NCBI RefSeq assembly: GCF_003614185.1
Contig: NZ_KZ987724.1
Coordinates: 2,457,360-2,521,359, forward strand
DNA from: Paenibacillus aceti
GTDB lineage: Bacteria > Bacillota > Bacilli > Paenibacillales > Paenibacillaceae
Direction of reading: 5' to 3'
DNA length: 64,000 bases
Under the pieces are notes generated by a model, which was not told the origin of the DNA, searched no databases, and saw only the letters and a program-made list of their open reading frames with translations. Shown here piece by piece: positions 7,918-18,696 of the stretch; the stretch's first letter is position 1, and every line of letters starts with the position of its first letter. The position numbers were made by a program, and so were the translations under genes.

Positions 7918-7958
7918 TTGCAACATTACAGACGATATCGGGTAGCGATATGTTGCAA
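7918..7958 (-). promoter_or_regulatory. Candidate ECF autoregulatory promoter inside a 9-bp inverted repeat
   Basis: On the minus strand TGCAAC (7952-7957), 17 bp, CGTC (7931-7934) resembles ECF promoters (TGAAAC-N16/17-CGTC/A). The whole promoter lies between perfect arms TTGCAACAT (7918-7926) and ATGTTGCAA (7950-7958). The arms are seen directly; their role as an operator is inference. Confidence 0.5.
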
Positions 7959-8193
7959 TGTTGATACTCTATTTTTTTGGACAAAATGTTAGAATTCACT
8001 AATCTTAAAATTTCATATAAGTTCTCAATCTCACCTAAGAATACCAAAAAAAAGAGACTGCGTCATCCAGCGCTCCTTGTATACGTATACCAAGCAGAAG
8101 CCTCTATGGCAAGCTCCTGACGGAATCCGTCGTTGTATGGGACGCAGGAACCAGTGAAAAGTTTCTAGCCGGATGGCGAATTTTTTGTGGACT
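7959..8193. other. Intergenic stretch between comEC and the sigma gene
   Basis: No coding region supported. It holds a perfect 12-bp palindrome, GTATACGTATAC (8079-8090), and a short GACGGAATCCGTC hairpin about 40 bp further on. Neither has a T tract that would make it a clear terminator for comEC. Confidence 0.5.
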
Positions 8194-10836
8194 TTATTGC
8201 GATTGGGCCAGGCCATATTTAGGTCTTGCTTGAATAGCGCCCTTCCGTACAATAATCTGGATTTCCCCCTGTTGGTCCGTACGGAAGATCATGCTGCCCG
8301 ACTGTACGAGACGATCCACGACATCTGCATGAGGATGTCCATAGATATTGTTAACTCCCGCTGATACGACCGCAGTTGCAGGACGATATCGTCTGACCCA
8401 TAGGGCTGAGGTCGAGGTCTTGCTGCCGTGATGCGCCACCTTGAGCATATCGACCGGCTTCATATCGGGATCCGTTCCCTCTGGGGCGTCCTGATTTTCC
8501 AGGGCCAGCATTTTACGCTCGGTTACCTTATCAGTATCGCCAGTGAACAGGAAACTCGCTTCCTCCATCTCCAGCTTGAAAACGATGGATTCAGCATTCT
8601 GATCCTTAATATGCGGCAATGAAGAACGGGATGCATCCCAAGCGGTGATTGGCGCTAAAAATTCTAGCTTCGTCCTGGAATCAGGCTTCAAGACCATACC
8701 GCGCGAGACAGCATAAATCGGGATTTTCTTGCTCACTGCCGTCTGCATCAGCTTAGCGAGCGTCGCCGACTCGGAGAAGCTTCCATTGAATAATAGCGCA
8801 CCGACCGGAAACTGTTCGATAATCGCCTGCAATCCCCCGATATGATCCTGATCCCCGTGCGTAGCGATCATGATATCAATGCGATGGACCCCTCTTTTTT
8901 TAAGCAATGGAGCAACGGTCTTGGCCCCTACCTCGAACGGATCACGCCGTTCGCGCCAGCTGTCCCCTGGTTTACGGAAGGACACCGTTCCTCCACCGTC
9001 TACCAGAATGTTAATCCCTCTCGGGGTCGTAATCAGAGCACTATCCCCCTGACCCACATCGATAAATTGAATATGGCCGCTTCCTCCAGAATTCAGCGGA
9101 CGGTATCCGTAAATAAGCAGGGCTGTCAAACTGATTACTAGACTAGACAGGAGCACATAATGTCTGATTCTCCCGCTGGTTACACTGTAGTAGCTCTTGC
9201 GTGGCGGGGAAACAGGACGAGAGGGCAAGGGAGCTGTATCATCCATCGCAGCTTGAAGCGGATGACGGAGCAGCAGCTTCGCACTTAATCGCAGCATGGT
9301 ATAAATAATGAAATAGTAGACGAGAATCCACAGCAATGCCGGCGACTTCCAGTAAGTCATAAAACCGCTGTGACTGGTTAGCCAGCCAGTTGCCAGAAAA
9401 GTTAGCTTATTCACGATGATTACCGGATAGGCGATCCACGTACCTAGTTTGATCCAGATCCAGCTTGATAATAAAGCCGTTGTACCGAGCGGCAATGCGA
9501 TAAGACCAATCACAGGCACGATGAATAGATTCGCTGCCAGAGAGAGCAGTGAGAGCTGATTGAAGTAATAGATGGTTAATGGAAAGGAGACAAGCTCTGC
9601 AGCAACAGTAATCGCCACGGTACTGCGTATTTTGGATGGCAGGAAGCGAAGTAGAGGGAGAAGCTGCGGCACGAAAATAATCAGCCCGGCGGTAACCGCA
9701 AAGGATAGCTGAAAGCTGATATTAAGCAAATAGTTCGGCTCCCACAGAAGCATGAGCAGCGCCGCGGCTGACAACACATTCAGACCATCCTTCAGTCTCC
9801 GCTGCCGTAATAAATATAAGCCCAGCATCGTCATCATTCCGGCCCGGATCACGGAAGGGGAGAAGCCGGTCAGCAATACATAGATCGGCACGAAGCAGAA
9901 TACGATGATGATCGAGGTCTCACGTGTAACCCGGCAAAGACGGAGCAGGCCGAATAACAAGCCTACATTGATGGCTACATGGCTGCCGGAGATCGCTAGG
10001 ATATGTGTCAGTCCCAGCTGCGTGAACTGGATGTACTTATCTGGCTCCAGCTCATCCGCCAGCCCGACTAGCAGTCCTTTCATATAACCTGCCTGCCATT
10101 CCGGAAATAGCTGCTCTACCCGGGCTCCTATCCGTTGCCGCAGCTTGTCCACTTCCCCCAGCAGAGCCGATCCGCTCAATCCCCCGGATTGAACCTCGAT
10201 CGACGATGCTCCCGCTACCTTGAAGATCCAATGAATGCGCTTGGATCGCAAATACTCGCTATAGTCGAACCCGCCGAAGTTCCGCGCCTCTGCTGGCTGT
10301 TCTATGCTTCCAAGCAGCTTGACCTTCTGCCCCCGCCTCCAGGACGCTGCTATATTCTGCTCCGCCTGTGCGGCCAGCTTAACTTGTACAGCCACCCTCT
10401 CACCGGAAATGGCGGTCTTGGTCTTCCCTGCAGCCGGATTTATCCCCGCTTCAGCAGTAGAGTGGCGTTCAATGCTATGTATAGAAGCTGTGAAAGCAAC
10501 CCGGTCGCCGTCAATTTTAATGGCAGATACGATGGTTCCCGCCGCTAGGACTGACATAGCGTCCTTCTTCATTCCCGACACTTTCATTTCTAGCACAGCG
10601 CTAATTTCACTAGTATTTCTACTATCATTAATCATCCAGTATACCACGCCAAGTGAGAAGGCAAGCCATAATAGAATCAGCTGTCTAGGTTTGTATCTCA
10701 GTACAATGCCAAACAATGGAATGAGCAGAGTGAGTCCGCCCCACATCAGCCACACTGAGCTTCCATGAAGCAATATGACGCTCCCACTCCCAGCAATCCA
10801 GCAGCAGGCTATCGCGGCCAATGGTCTATTTTTCAT
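8194..10836 (-). CDS. comEC: DNA internalization competence protein ComEC/Rec2
   Basis: ComEC forms the membrane channel through which transforming single-stranded DNA enters the cytoplasm. The 880-residue product has N-terminal membrane segments, an OB-like extracellular region (DUF4131), and a Competence domain with many helices that includes GLTHILAISGSHVAI. The C-terminal metallo-beta-lactamase-like domain carries IQFIDVGQGDSALI, ATHGDQDHIGGLQAI and KVAHHGSKTS. The start is ATG 10836 (MKNRPLAAI) behind GGAAGGGGGAG. It is complete. Unlike the tight Bacillus operon, a terminator lies between comEB and comEC. Confidence 0.96.
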   Translation of the reverse strand: MKNRPLAAIACCWIAGSGSVILLHGSSVWLMWGGLTLLIPLFGIVLRYKPRQLILLWLAFSLGVVYWMINDSRNTSEISAVLEMKVSGMKKDAMSVLAAGTIVSAIKIDGDRVAFTASIHSIERHSTAEAGINPAAGKTKTAISGERVAVQVKLAAQAEQNIAASWRRGQKVKLLGSIEQPAEARNFGGFDYSEYLRSKRIHWIFKVAGASSIEVQSGGLSGSALLGEVDKLRQRIGARVEQLFPEWQAGYMKGLLVGLADELEPDKYIQFTQLGLTHILAISGSHVAINVGLLFGLLRLCRVTRETSIIIVFCFVPIYVLLTGFSPSVIRAGMMTMLGLYLLRQRRLKDGLNVLSAAALLMLLWEPNYLLNISFQLSFAVTAGLIIFVPQLLPLLRFLPSKIRSTVAITVAAELVSFPLTIYYFNQLSLLSLAANLFIVPVIGLIALPLGTTALLSSWIWIKLGTWIAYPVIIVNKLTFLATGWLTSHSGFMTYWKSPALLWILVYYFIIYTMLRLSAKLLLRHPLQAAMDDTAPLPSRPVSPPRKSYYSVTSGRIRHYVLLSSLVISLTALLIYGYRPLNSGGSGHIQFIDVGQGDSALITTPRGINILVDGGGTVSFRKPGDSWRERRDPFEVGAKTVAPLLKKRGVHRIDIMIATHGDQDHIGGLQAIIEQFPVGALLFNGSFSESATLAKLMQTAVSKKIPIYAVSRGMVLKPDSRTKLEFLAPITAWDASRSSLPHIKDQNAESIVFKLEMEEASFLFTGDTDKVTERKMLALENQDAPEGTDPDMKPVDMLKVAHHGSKTSTSALWVRRYRPATAVVSAGVNNIYGHPHADVVDRLVQSGSMIFRTDQQGEIQIIVRKGAIQARPKYGLAQSQ

Positions 10837-10870
10837 AAATTCTCCCCCTTCCTGGCATCTATCACATAAG

Positions 10871-10911
10871 CAAAAAAACAAAAACCCCACCTGCTAATAA
10901 GCAGATGAGGT
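10871..10911 (-). terminator. Terminator between comEB and comEC
   Basis: On the minus strand CCTCATCTGCT and AGCAGGTGGGG pair across a 4-nt loop and are followed by a T-rich run. It would stop or reduce read-through from comEA-comEB into comEC. Confidence 0.85.
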
Positions 10912-10955
10912 TCTTCCTACATCATTGTGCATGAAAATCTATATTTAAGGCGCCT

Positions 10956-11480
10956 CTAGTTCTCCACCGAGCTCGCTGCCTCATGTGGCGGCTGATACGA
11001 GTCCAACCTGCGGAACTTGATCCCTACCTGTTCCATCATCGCCCTGACTTTATCGGTATCCTTCGGATAAGGACGATGGAAGACCACTTCTGTAATCCCA
11101 CTGTTCGCAAGCATATTCGCGCAGGTCCAACACGGCTCATCCGTTACGTATACGCTAGAACCTTCGCGGTCGATGCGGTCGGTGAACAGCAGCAGATTCT
11201 GCTCTGCATGGATGGTACGGACACAGCGCTGTTTTTTGACCATGGTTTCTCGACCATCCTGGATGACCAGCTCATATTCCTCGGAGATCATACAGCCCGC
11301 TTCAGAGCAGTCTGGAACGCCAGAGGGCGCTCCATTATACGCAGTTCCAAGCAGTTTCTTCCCCTGCACCAATACAGCGCCGACATGGCGACGGCTGCAG
11401 CGGGAACGGGTTGACACCATATAGGCGATATCCATGAAGTACGTATCCCAGTCTTTACGTCTTTCATGATCATGAGTCAT
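10956..11480 (-). CDS. comEB: ComEB, deoxycytidylate deaminase family
   Basis: Deaminates dCMP to dUMP. It is encoded in the comE operon but is not required for DNA uptake in Bacillus. The 174-residue product has the zinc site His-Ala-Glu at 91-93 and PCWTC at 116-120, and the upstream GTAYNGAPSGVPDC block typical of dCMP deaminases. The ATG 11480 start lies 14 nt after the comEA stop, so the two genes form an operon. Confidence 0.95.
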   Translation of the reverse strand: MTHDHERRKDWDTYFMDIAYMVSTRSRCSRRHVGAVLVQGKKLLGTAYNGAPSGVPDCSEAGCMISEEYELVIQDGRETMVKKQRCVRTIHAEQNLLLFTDRIDREGSSVYVTDEPCWTCANMLANSGITEVVFHRPYPKDTDKVRAMMEQVGIKFRRLDSYQPPHEAASSVEN

Positions 11481-11494
11481 CGTTCGTTAGCCTC

Positions 11495-12079
11495 CTAGTT
11501 CAGCCCAATATACGGCTTCATTTTTTCAAGCATTTTTGTGCCGATCCCTTTCACTTGAGTTAGATCGTTAACCGACTGAAAAGAGCCGTGCTCGTTCCGG
11601 TAATGAATAATTGCCTGCGCCTTCTTCTCGCCAATTCCAGGAATCTCCTGAAGCTCAGCCAAGCCAGCCGTATTAATATTAATTAATCCGCTCTTGCCTT
11701 GAGTCTCAGCGACCGATTCATTCCCTTGCTTGGCGCCATCCGATGAAGTAGCAGCTTTTACATCTAACCGATCATTCTGTCCCTTATCGTTGACAGCTGC
11801 CCCTGTCCCTTCTCCAGTAGAAGTCTCCGTTGAGGGAGCTACCTGTTCTCCGCTTGAGATTCCGACCGCTTGCCTTGAAGTCTCCGCCGCATCCACAGCC
11901 GATTGGCTAGTTGCCCTATTCGCTCCGCTCATCGACTCCTCTAGACTCATGGCGACTTCTCGGTTCACCGGGGTCCAGCCCTCTATCCCGGACGCCCGGC
12001 TACCTCCCAGGGCCAGGAGCATTATTGCAGCGCCTGCCAGAGCAGAACAGATTGAGGTGATAATATAGCCTCTCTTCAT
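11495..12079 (-). CDS. comEA: ComEA, DNA receptor for transformation
   Basis: Membrane-anchored double-stranded DNA receptor. The 194-residue product has an N-terminal membrane segment (about residues 4-22), a flexible Ser/Thr/Gln/Glu-rich stalk, and a C-terminal helix-hairpin-helix pair: ININTAGLAELQEIPGIGEKKA and then VNDLTQVKGIGTKMLEKM (shortened here). The start is ATG 12079 with GGAG 8 nt upstream; a GTG 9 nt earlier is less likely. Divergent from comER, as in Bacillus. Confidence 0.94.
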   Translation of the reverse strand: MKRGYIITSICSALAGAAIMLLALGGSRASGIEGWTPVNREVAMSLEESMSGANRATSQSAVDAAETSRQAVGISSGEQVAPSTETSTGEGTGAAVNDKGQNDRLDVKAATSSDGAKQGNESVAETQGKSGLININTAGLAELQEIPGIGEKKAQAIIHYRNEHGSFQSVNDLTQVKGIGTKMLEKMKPYIGLN

Positions 12080-12180
12080 TATATACACTCCATTCTCAAA
12101 AGAATCTGTACCGTGAGGTCATGAAGATCCAATCAAGATGCATACATATATAAAAACACTGCATAGAGCTCATATGTCGC

Positions 12181-12265
12181 TAACGAAACCACAGAACGCT
12201 CCCCCGTTCCGTTACCATTTTCAGCTGCCCTTTTTGGCGCAAATAGCGATACTCTGTTTCGTTAG
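12181..12265. repeat. Degenerate family-A palindrome array (copy 2)
   Basis: GTTCCGTTAC (12206-12215) and GTTTCGTTAG (12256-12265) are exactly 50 bp apart, as in the last two units of the 4.6 and 42.8 kb arrays. The TTTTGGCGCAAATAGCG lead-in matches the 42.85 kb copy. A forward half-unit TAACGAAAC is at 12181. It lies between comEA and comER, ending 16 nt before the comER ribosome binding site. Confidence 0.7.
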
Positions 12266-12293
12266 AAATCTATGCACGAAAGGAGGGAACGGG

Positions 12294-13130
12294 ATGAAAG
12301 TGGCTTTCATCGGAACAGGATCAATGGGCGGTCTGCTGATCGAAGCATTTCTACGCTCCGGTGCGCTACACCAAAGCTTCATTTGCATTAGCAATCGCTC
12401 GCAGCAAAAAGCAGAACAAATTGCAGGTCGCCATCCCGGAGTTCGTGTCGTAACCAGCAATGTCGATGCCGCACGGGAGAGCCAGATTATATTCCTATGT
12501 GTGAAGCCGCTAGACTTCCCTGGAGTCCTCTCGGAAATCAAGGATGTGCTGACTGAAGGGCAAATTATCGTCTCGATTACGAGCCCTGTACAGATTGAAA
12601 TGCTCGAACGAGCCGTCCCGTCACGCATCGCCAAGATTGTTCCCAGTATCACGCACTCCGTCCAAAGCGGAGCCTCGCTCTGTATCTATGGATCACGCAT
12701 CCAACCCGAGGATCGCCTCTTGCTAGAGCAGCTCATGTCATCCATCAGCACCCCGCTAATGATCAAGGAATCGCAGACCCGGATCGCCTCCGATATTTCC
12801 AGCTGCGGCCCGGCCTTTATCGCCTTTATTCTGCAGCGTTGGGCTGAGACGGCCGCCGAAATGACCAGTATCGATCGAGCCGATGCAATCTCTCTGGGGG
12901 CGCAAATGCTGCTCGGCACAGGGAAGCTGCTTACGGAAGGCGGACTCTCCCCGGAAGAGCTCCAGCGGCGCGTCGCCGTACCCGGCGGAATCACAGCCGA
13001 AGGGATCGCCATTCTGGACTTGGGGCTTCAGGACGTATTCTCCAAGCTTATCGACGCCACACATCAGAAATATAATGAGGATCTGGACAAATTAGACATA
13101 TTGTTCAACGAAACATTTGATGATTATTAA
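12294..13130 (+). CDS. comER: ComER, pyrroline-5-carboxylate reductase-like protein
   Basis: A ProC-family NAD(P)-dependent oxidoreductase; in Bacillus, ComER is divergent from comEA and linked to competence, sporulation and biofilm control. The 278-residue product has the N-terminal Rossmann motif KVAFIGTGSMGGLLIEAF, then IIFLCVKPLDFPGVL and the C-terminal dimerisation helix region with RVAVPGGITAEGIAIL. The start is ATG 12294 with AAAGGAGG directly upstream. A longer in-frame reading would run through the repeat array and has no ribosome binding site. Confidence 0.93.
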   Translation: MKVAFIGTGSMGGLLIEAFLRSGALHQSFICISNRSQQKAEQIAGRHPGVRVVTSNVDAARESQIIFLCVKPLDFPGVLSEIKDVLTEGQIIVSITSPVQIEMLERAVPSRIAKIVPSITHSVQSGASLCIYGSRIQPEDRLLLEQLMSSISTPLMIKESQTRIASDISSCGPAFIAFILQRWAETAAEMTSIDRADAISLGAQMLLGTGKLLTEGGLSPEELQRRVAVPGGITAEGIAILDLGLQDVFSKLIDATHQKYNEDLDKLDILFNETFDDY

Positions 13131-13202
13131 TTCAACGAGTTAACGAGCTTCCCATTATTTCAAGCGATGCTTCACTACATATTCTAATGTATATAGCAAG
13201 AA

Positions 13203-13232
13203 AGGAAGACCGCCGGGATCGGCCGGTCTTCC
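13203..13232. terminator. Bidirectional terminator between comER and leuS
   Basis: GGAAGACCG (13204-13212) pairs with CGGTCTTCC (13224-13232), with an additional GCC/GGC-rich inner stem. It lies between convergent gene ends and probably serves leuS, whose T-rich side is on the minus strand. Confidence 0.75.
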
Positions 13233-13261
13233 CAGTCCTTGTCTAACATTTATAAAATGGA

Positions 13262-15700
<2,439 letters not shown>

Positions 15701-15733
15701 GATTCTTGAATCCTCCTCTTAAACATCTCCTGA

Positions 15734-16060
15734 AATGTAAAAAACCTCTCCATCCATAGCGTTTATCGCTAGGGACGAGAGGAAATTTCCCGTGGTACCA
15801 CCCTAGTTAGCGTCGGACATGCTTTGCCCTTCGCTCCCTTATGTACCCAGTAACGCGGGTAAGACGATGATGTTACAGAACTGTGCCACTGTGCCAAAAC
15901 ACTATCGACATCAGCACCCTGACCAAGATGGCCAAAGCCAGATCCGTTCGCATCATGACTCCGAGGTGAGTTCATTTGCCCGCTCCAACCGGCTTGCACC
16001 AACCGCCGGCTCTCTGAATGGTGCAGAAATCAAACTAATAATCCTCATCAAAGTCGCATA
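15734..16060 (-). promoter_or_regulatory. T-box leader of leuS (leucine specifier CUC)
   Basis: This RNA leader binds uncharged tRNA-Leu and then prevents termination, raising leuS expression under leucine starvation. The T-box AGGGTGGTACCACGGG is at 15789-15804 (minus strand). Stem I has the AGAGAG bulge with the GGTTGGTGCAAGCC apical element, and the specifier loop reads GAACTCACCTC near 15963-15973, giving CUC (Leu) at 15968-15970. The competing terminator pairs CCTCTC with GAGAGG at 15745-15782 and is followed by T6. Confidence 0.95.
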
Positions 16061-16080
16061 TATCCAATGAGTCACCCTAT

Positions 16081-16109
16081 ATTATATAGAAAGTTTCTTC
16101 CAAACGCAA
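16081..16109 (-). promoter_or_regulatory. Sigma-A promoter of the leuS T-box transcript
   Basis: On the minus strand TTGCGT (16104-16109), exactly 17 bp, TATAAT (16081-16086), just upstream of the T-box stem I. Confidence 0.7.
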
Positions 16110-16239
16110 CAGCCCACGTAATAGCCCTGATTTTTCAAAACTCCATCCCTTTACAGGTTTTCTCAACAGGAGTATAATTGCAGTTGTTCCCTTCAGTTCA
16201 TCATTTGCTGCACTTGATGAGTGGATCGGATTCTAGCGC

Positions 16240-16313
16240 CGAGACGTGGCTCAGCTTGGTAGAGCGCTTGCTTCGGGAGCAAGAGGTCGCAGGTTCAAAT
16301 CCTGTCGTCTCGA
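16240..16313 (+). tRNA. tRNA-Pro (anticodon CGG)
   Basis: A complete cloverleaf. Acceptor CGAGACG pairs with CGTCTCG, the D-arm has GCTC/GAGC, and the anticodon stem CTTGC/GCAAG encloses the loop TTCGGGA with anticodon CGG. The T-arm has TTCAAAT. The discriminator base is A at 16313 and CCA is not encoded. A short T run follows. It stands alone, divergent from leuS. Confidence 0.96.
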
Positions 16314-16883
16314 TTTTTATAGTAAATAAGGGTTTCTGGACTTTCGAGCATTAATTCGTTTAGTGGTCAGAGGCAGAAGCTGCTCTGTAACTACGGACAA
16401 CTACCTGATGGATTATCGATCTTGGGGAGTTGTTTTTTTGTGTTTGCAGCATAATCGGTACGAATAGATGTATAAAAGCAGTTATATCACGGGTGAACAG
16501 CAAAACGCACCAATATAGCTGCATATTCACACTTATCTTATTAAGTAACTTTAGTGTTGGAGGATGAGGCATTGCTGGGACACTAGCGACTATTGATCAC
16601 TTTTCAGAACACTTGAGTGTTTTCTAGAGCCACTTTTGAACAGAGTAACTTCAAGCAACTTTGTTTAAATGCAGAGGGTACACCTATTTCGCAAGAAAAC
16701 CGTTAAGCACCACTTATAATTGTATTTCGTACATCTAAATAAATTATTCCTGCGATTATAACCGAAAATCAGCATTCTAAGTGTAAGTTTTGCAATTAAA
16801 GTAACGCTGGGATCGGTTGGTGAGGATTTAGTTGTACATTGTGCTATTAACTAATTAGGCGAGGTTAAAGGAGAGTTCTTATC
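16314..16883. other. 570-bp gene-free stretch after tRNA-Pro
   Basis: AT-rich, with no reading frame having both a ribosome binding site and protein-like composition. A 70-codon frame on the minus strand (16360-16572) lacks both. A short ACACTTGAGTGT palindrome near 16609-16620 is the only structure noticed. No clear remnant of an integrase or insertion sequence was seen. Confidence 0.5.
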
Positions 16884-17258
16884 ATGACTAGGAAAAATAT
16901 TGCTTTAGCATCTCTGTCTGTTTGCCTGATCGTGGCAGTTATCTTCCTTTTTTATCAGCAGCTTCAACTCCATCAGGATCCGAAAGTCTATAGCCTCACC
17001 GTTGAAACAGCGGACTTACGGATTAAGGACATCGAAGTTGTTGTCTATCCTAACTCTGTGTATGTATCAGATCACGATTTGGAGGTCATTGGGGAAGATA
17101 AACAATTTGATGGTGTAGCATACAGCGTTTCTATCGGCGGAAACATGGTACTGTCGAATAGTCAAGCCGATGATCCATTTACTTTACCCGACGCCCTTCA
17201 AGGCAAGTTGCACTATACAACCACTGGCGACCATGGGAAAAATGTAATTCGACTATAA
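16884..17258 (+). CDS. Small membrane-anchored or secreted protein of unknown function
   Basis: The 124-residue product has a short positive N-terminus and one hydrophobic segment (about residues 7-24, IALASLSVCLIVAVIFLF). A soluble domain of about 95 residues then looks beta-rich (DIEVVVYPNSVYVSDHDLEV, FDGVAYSVSIGGNMVLSN). It has no Cys lipobox. The ATG is preceded by AAAGGAGAG at good spacing, so translation is likely. Its 3' end overlaps the convergent XRE gene by 6 nt. No family recognised. Confidence 0.65.
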   Translation: MTRKNIALASLSVCLIVAVIFLFYQQLQLHQDPKVYSLTVETADLRIKDIEVVVYPNSVYVSDHDLEVIGEDKQFDGVAYSVSIGGNMVLSNSQADDPFTLPDALQGKLHYTTTGDHGKNVIRL

Positions 17259-17459
17259 CACTTCATCCTCCTCATAAATAAAAATATCTTCGATCGCCAT
17301 ATTGAAATATTTAGAAATTTTAAATGCCAATAGAATAGATGGGTTGTAGCGTCCATTCTCGAGCGAACCGATGGTTTGCCTTGAGACCTCTAGGGCCTCC
17401 GCAAGATCCTCCTGCTTTATCCCTCGTACTCTTCTGATTTCTGCCAATCTGTTTTTCAT
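17253..17459 (-). CDS. Small XRE/Cro-type transcriptional regulator
   Basis: The 68-residue product is essentially one helix-turn-helix domain: MKNRLAEIRRVRGIKQEDLA, then EVSRQTIGSLENGRYNPSI, and an acidic tail IEDIFIYEEDEVL. This shape matches the small YozG-like repressors usually next to a membrane protein gene, but no such partner is seen. Two near-identical palindromes upstream are its likely operators, suggesting autorepression. Confidence 0.88.
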   Translation of the reverse strand: MKNRLAEIRRVRGIKQEDLAEALEVSRQTIGSLENGRYNPSILLAFKISKYFNMAIEDIFIYEEDEVL

Positions 17460-17498
17460 CTTTTCCCCCAGTTACAGCAACGATTTTCACGTTCGTTA

Positions 17499-17562
17499 TG
17501 GAAAGCTCACTTTCCATATATAATATGGCACTTCCACTCAGTAATGTAAAGCGCACTTTCCA
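17499..17562 (-). promoter_or_regulatory. Paired palindromic operators upstream of the XRE gene
   Basis: Site 1, TGGAAAG-CTCA-CTTTCCA (17499-17516), is a perfect 18-bp palindrome. Site 2, TGTAAAG-CGCA-CTTTCCA (17545-17562), differs by one arm base. Their centres are 46 bp apart. On the minus strand a possible promoter lies between and over them: TTTACA overlaps site 2 and TATTAT lies between the sites. Repression by the XRE protein is inferred from placement. Confidence 0.6.
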
Positions 17563-17681
17563 TCAGGTATTAAAAACATTCCCCCATTAGACAAAAATCC
17601 CCCTACTCGGTATGATGAACTAAAGCTACTATCATGCAAAAAACAAATTACAACTTCAACTTAACAACAATGGAGATACAT

Positions 17682-18509
17682 ATGATATCGGTCTATCAGA
17701 ACTGGAATATGGATGCTGAGCTTCCGCTGGTGATACATCGGATTGTGAATCTGTCTTTTTATCCGCATTTTCATAATGAGATTGAATTTGTCTATGTGGA
17801 GAAAGGCGAGATGGTCGTTGGAGTCAATGAAGAGCGACGTCTGCTTCGGGCGGGGGATATGGTCATTTGCTGCAGTAACGATATCCACTATTATGAGAGC
17901 AAAGATGCGGAATCCGAGGTATTTATGTTGATTTGTAAGCCAGAGCTGATCGGCACAGCCAAGAGCTGGCCTGTTGATTTCCGGTTCGCGTCCCCGTTTA
18001 TCGATTCGACACCATCAGAACTGTCCCGGGTTCGTCATTTAATGCTGCAAATACTTCAGGAAAAAGAAAGCGCCATCACCGGCTACCCTATGTACATCAA
18101 GAGCTATCTACTGGAGTTGTTCGGGACATTATGCAGACATCTCCCCACCGTTCCCTTTGAGCGCAGCTCCAACCAGCGGTTCGAGAGCAAGCGGGCTAAG
18201 TTTCAACAAATCATTACTTTTATCGAAGCGAATTATTCCCTGGACCTGTCCGTAGAGATGATGTCAGAGCGGTTCGAGATGAATCCGTCCCACTTCTGCC
18301 GTTCCTTCAAAAAAGTAATCGGAATGAACTTCAAAACCTACCTCAACACGATCCGGGTACTTATGGCGGAGCATATGCTCGTTAACACACACGCCAGCAT
18401 CACGGACATCGCACTGGAATGTGGATTTGGCAGTATCCGTACCTTTAACCGGGTGTACAAAGAGCTAAAAGGCTGCTCTCCCTCGGACACCCGCAGCAAT
18501 ATTCACTAG
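17682..18509 (+). CDS. AraC-family transcriptional regulator with N-terminal cupin domain
   Basis: A ligand-responsive activator by family. The 275-residue product has an N-terminal cupin-like sensor (FYPHFHNEIEFVYVEKGEMVV at about residues 25-45, then RRLLRAGDMVICCSNDIHYY). The C-terminal AraC double helix-turn-helix follows: MSERFEMNPSHFCRSFKKVIGM and ASITDIALECGFGSIRTFNR. The start is ATG 17682, with GGAG 6 nt upstream; earlier in-frame codons have no ribosome binding site. It lies directly upstream of the ThuA and Gfo/Idh genes and may control them. Confidence 0.88.
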   Translation: MISVYQNWNMDAELPLVIHRIVNLSFYPHFHNEIEFVYVEKGEMVVGVNEERRLLRAGDMVICCSNDIHYYESKDAESEVFMLICKPELIGTAKSWPVDFRFASPFIDSTPSELSRVRHLMLQILQEKESAITGYPMYIKSYLLELFGTLCRHLPTVPFERSSNQRFESKRAKFQQIITFIEANYSLDLSVEMMSERFEMNPSHFCRSFKKVIGMNFKTYLNTIRVLMAEHMLVNTHASITDIALECGFGSIRTFNRVYKELKGCSPSDTRSNIH

Positions 18510-18545
18510 AAATATGTATGTTGAATAAGGAGGCGACCCCTGATT

Positions 18546-18582
18546 AAAAATTCCATTAGAAAATTGGGCTAGAATTTTTTTT
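18546..18582 (+). terminator. Possible terminator after the AraC gene
   Basis: AAAAATTC (18546-18553) pairs with GAATTTTT (18572-18579) and ends in a T8 run. The stem is AT-rich and so weak. Confidence 0.4.
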
Positions 18583-18696
18583 GTGAGAACGCATTTTTTG
18601 ACTATATTCCTGCAGAAACTGGCGAGTGCGAAGGATGTCTTTTTTCTATAATGTCCGTAAGCAATATCAATCTTGAATTATGGAGGACAGATAACT

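Noticed and set aside
16360-16572. 70-codon minus-strand frame after the tRNA
   Set aside because: No ribosome binding site, atypical composition, and it lies in AT-rich DNA without other coding signs.
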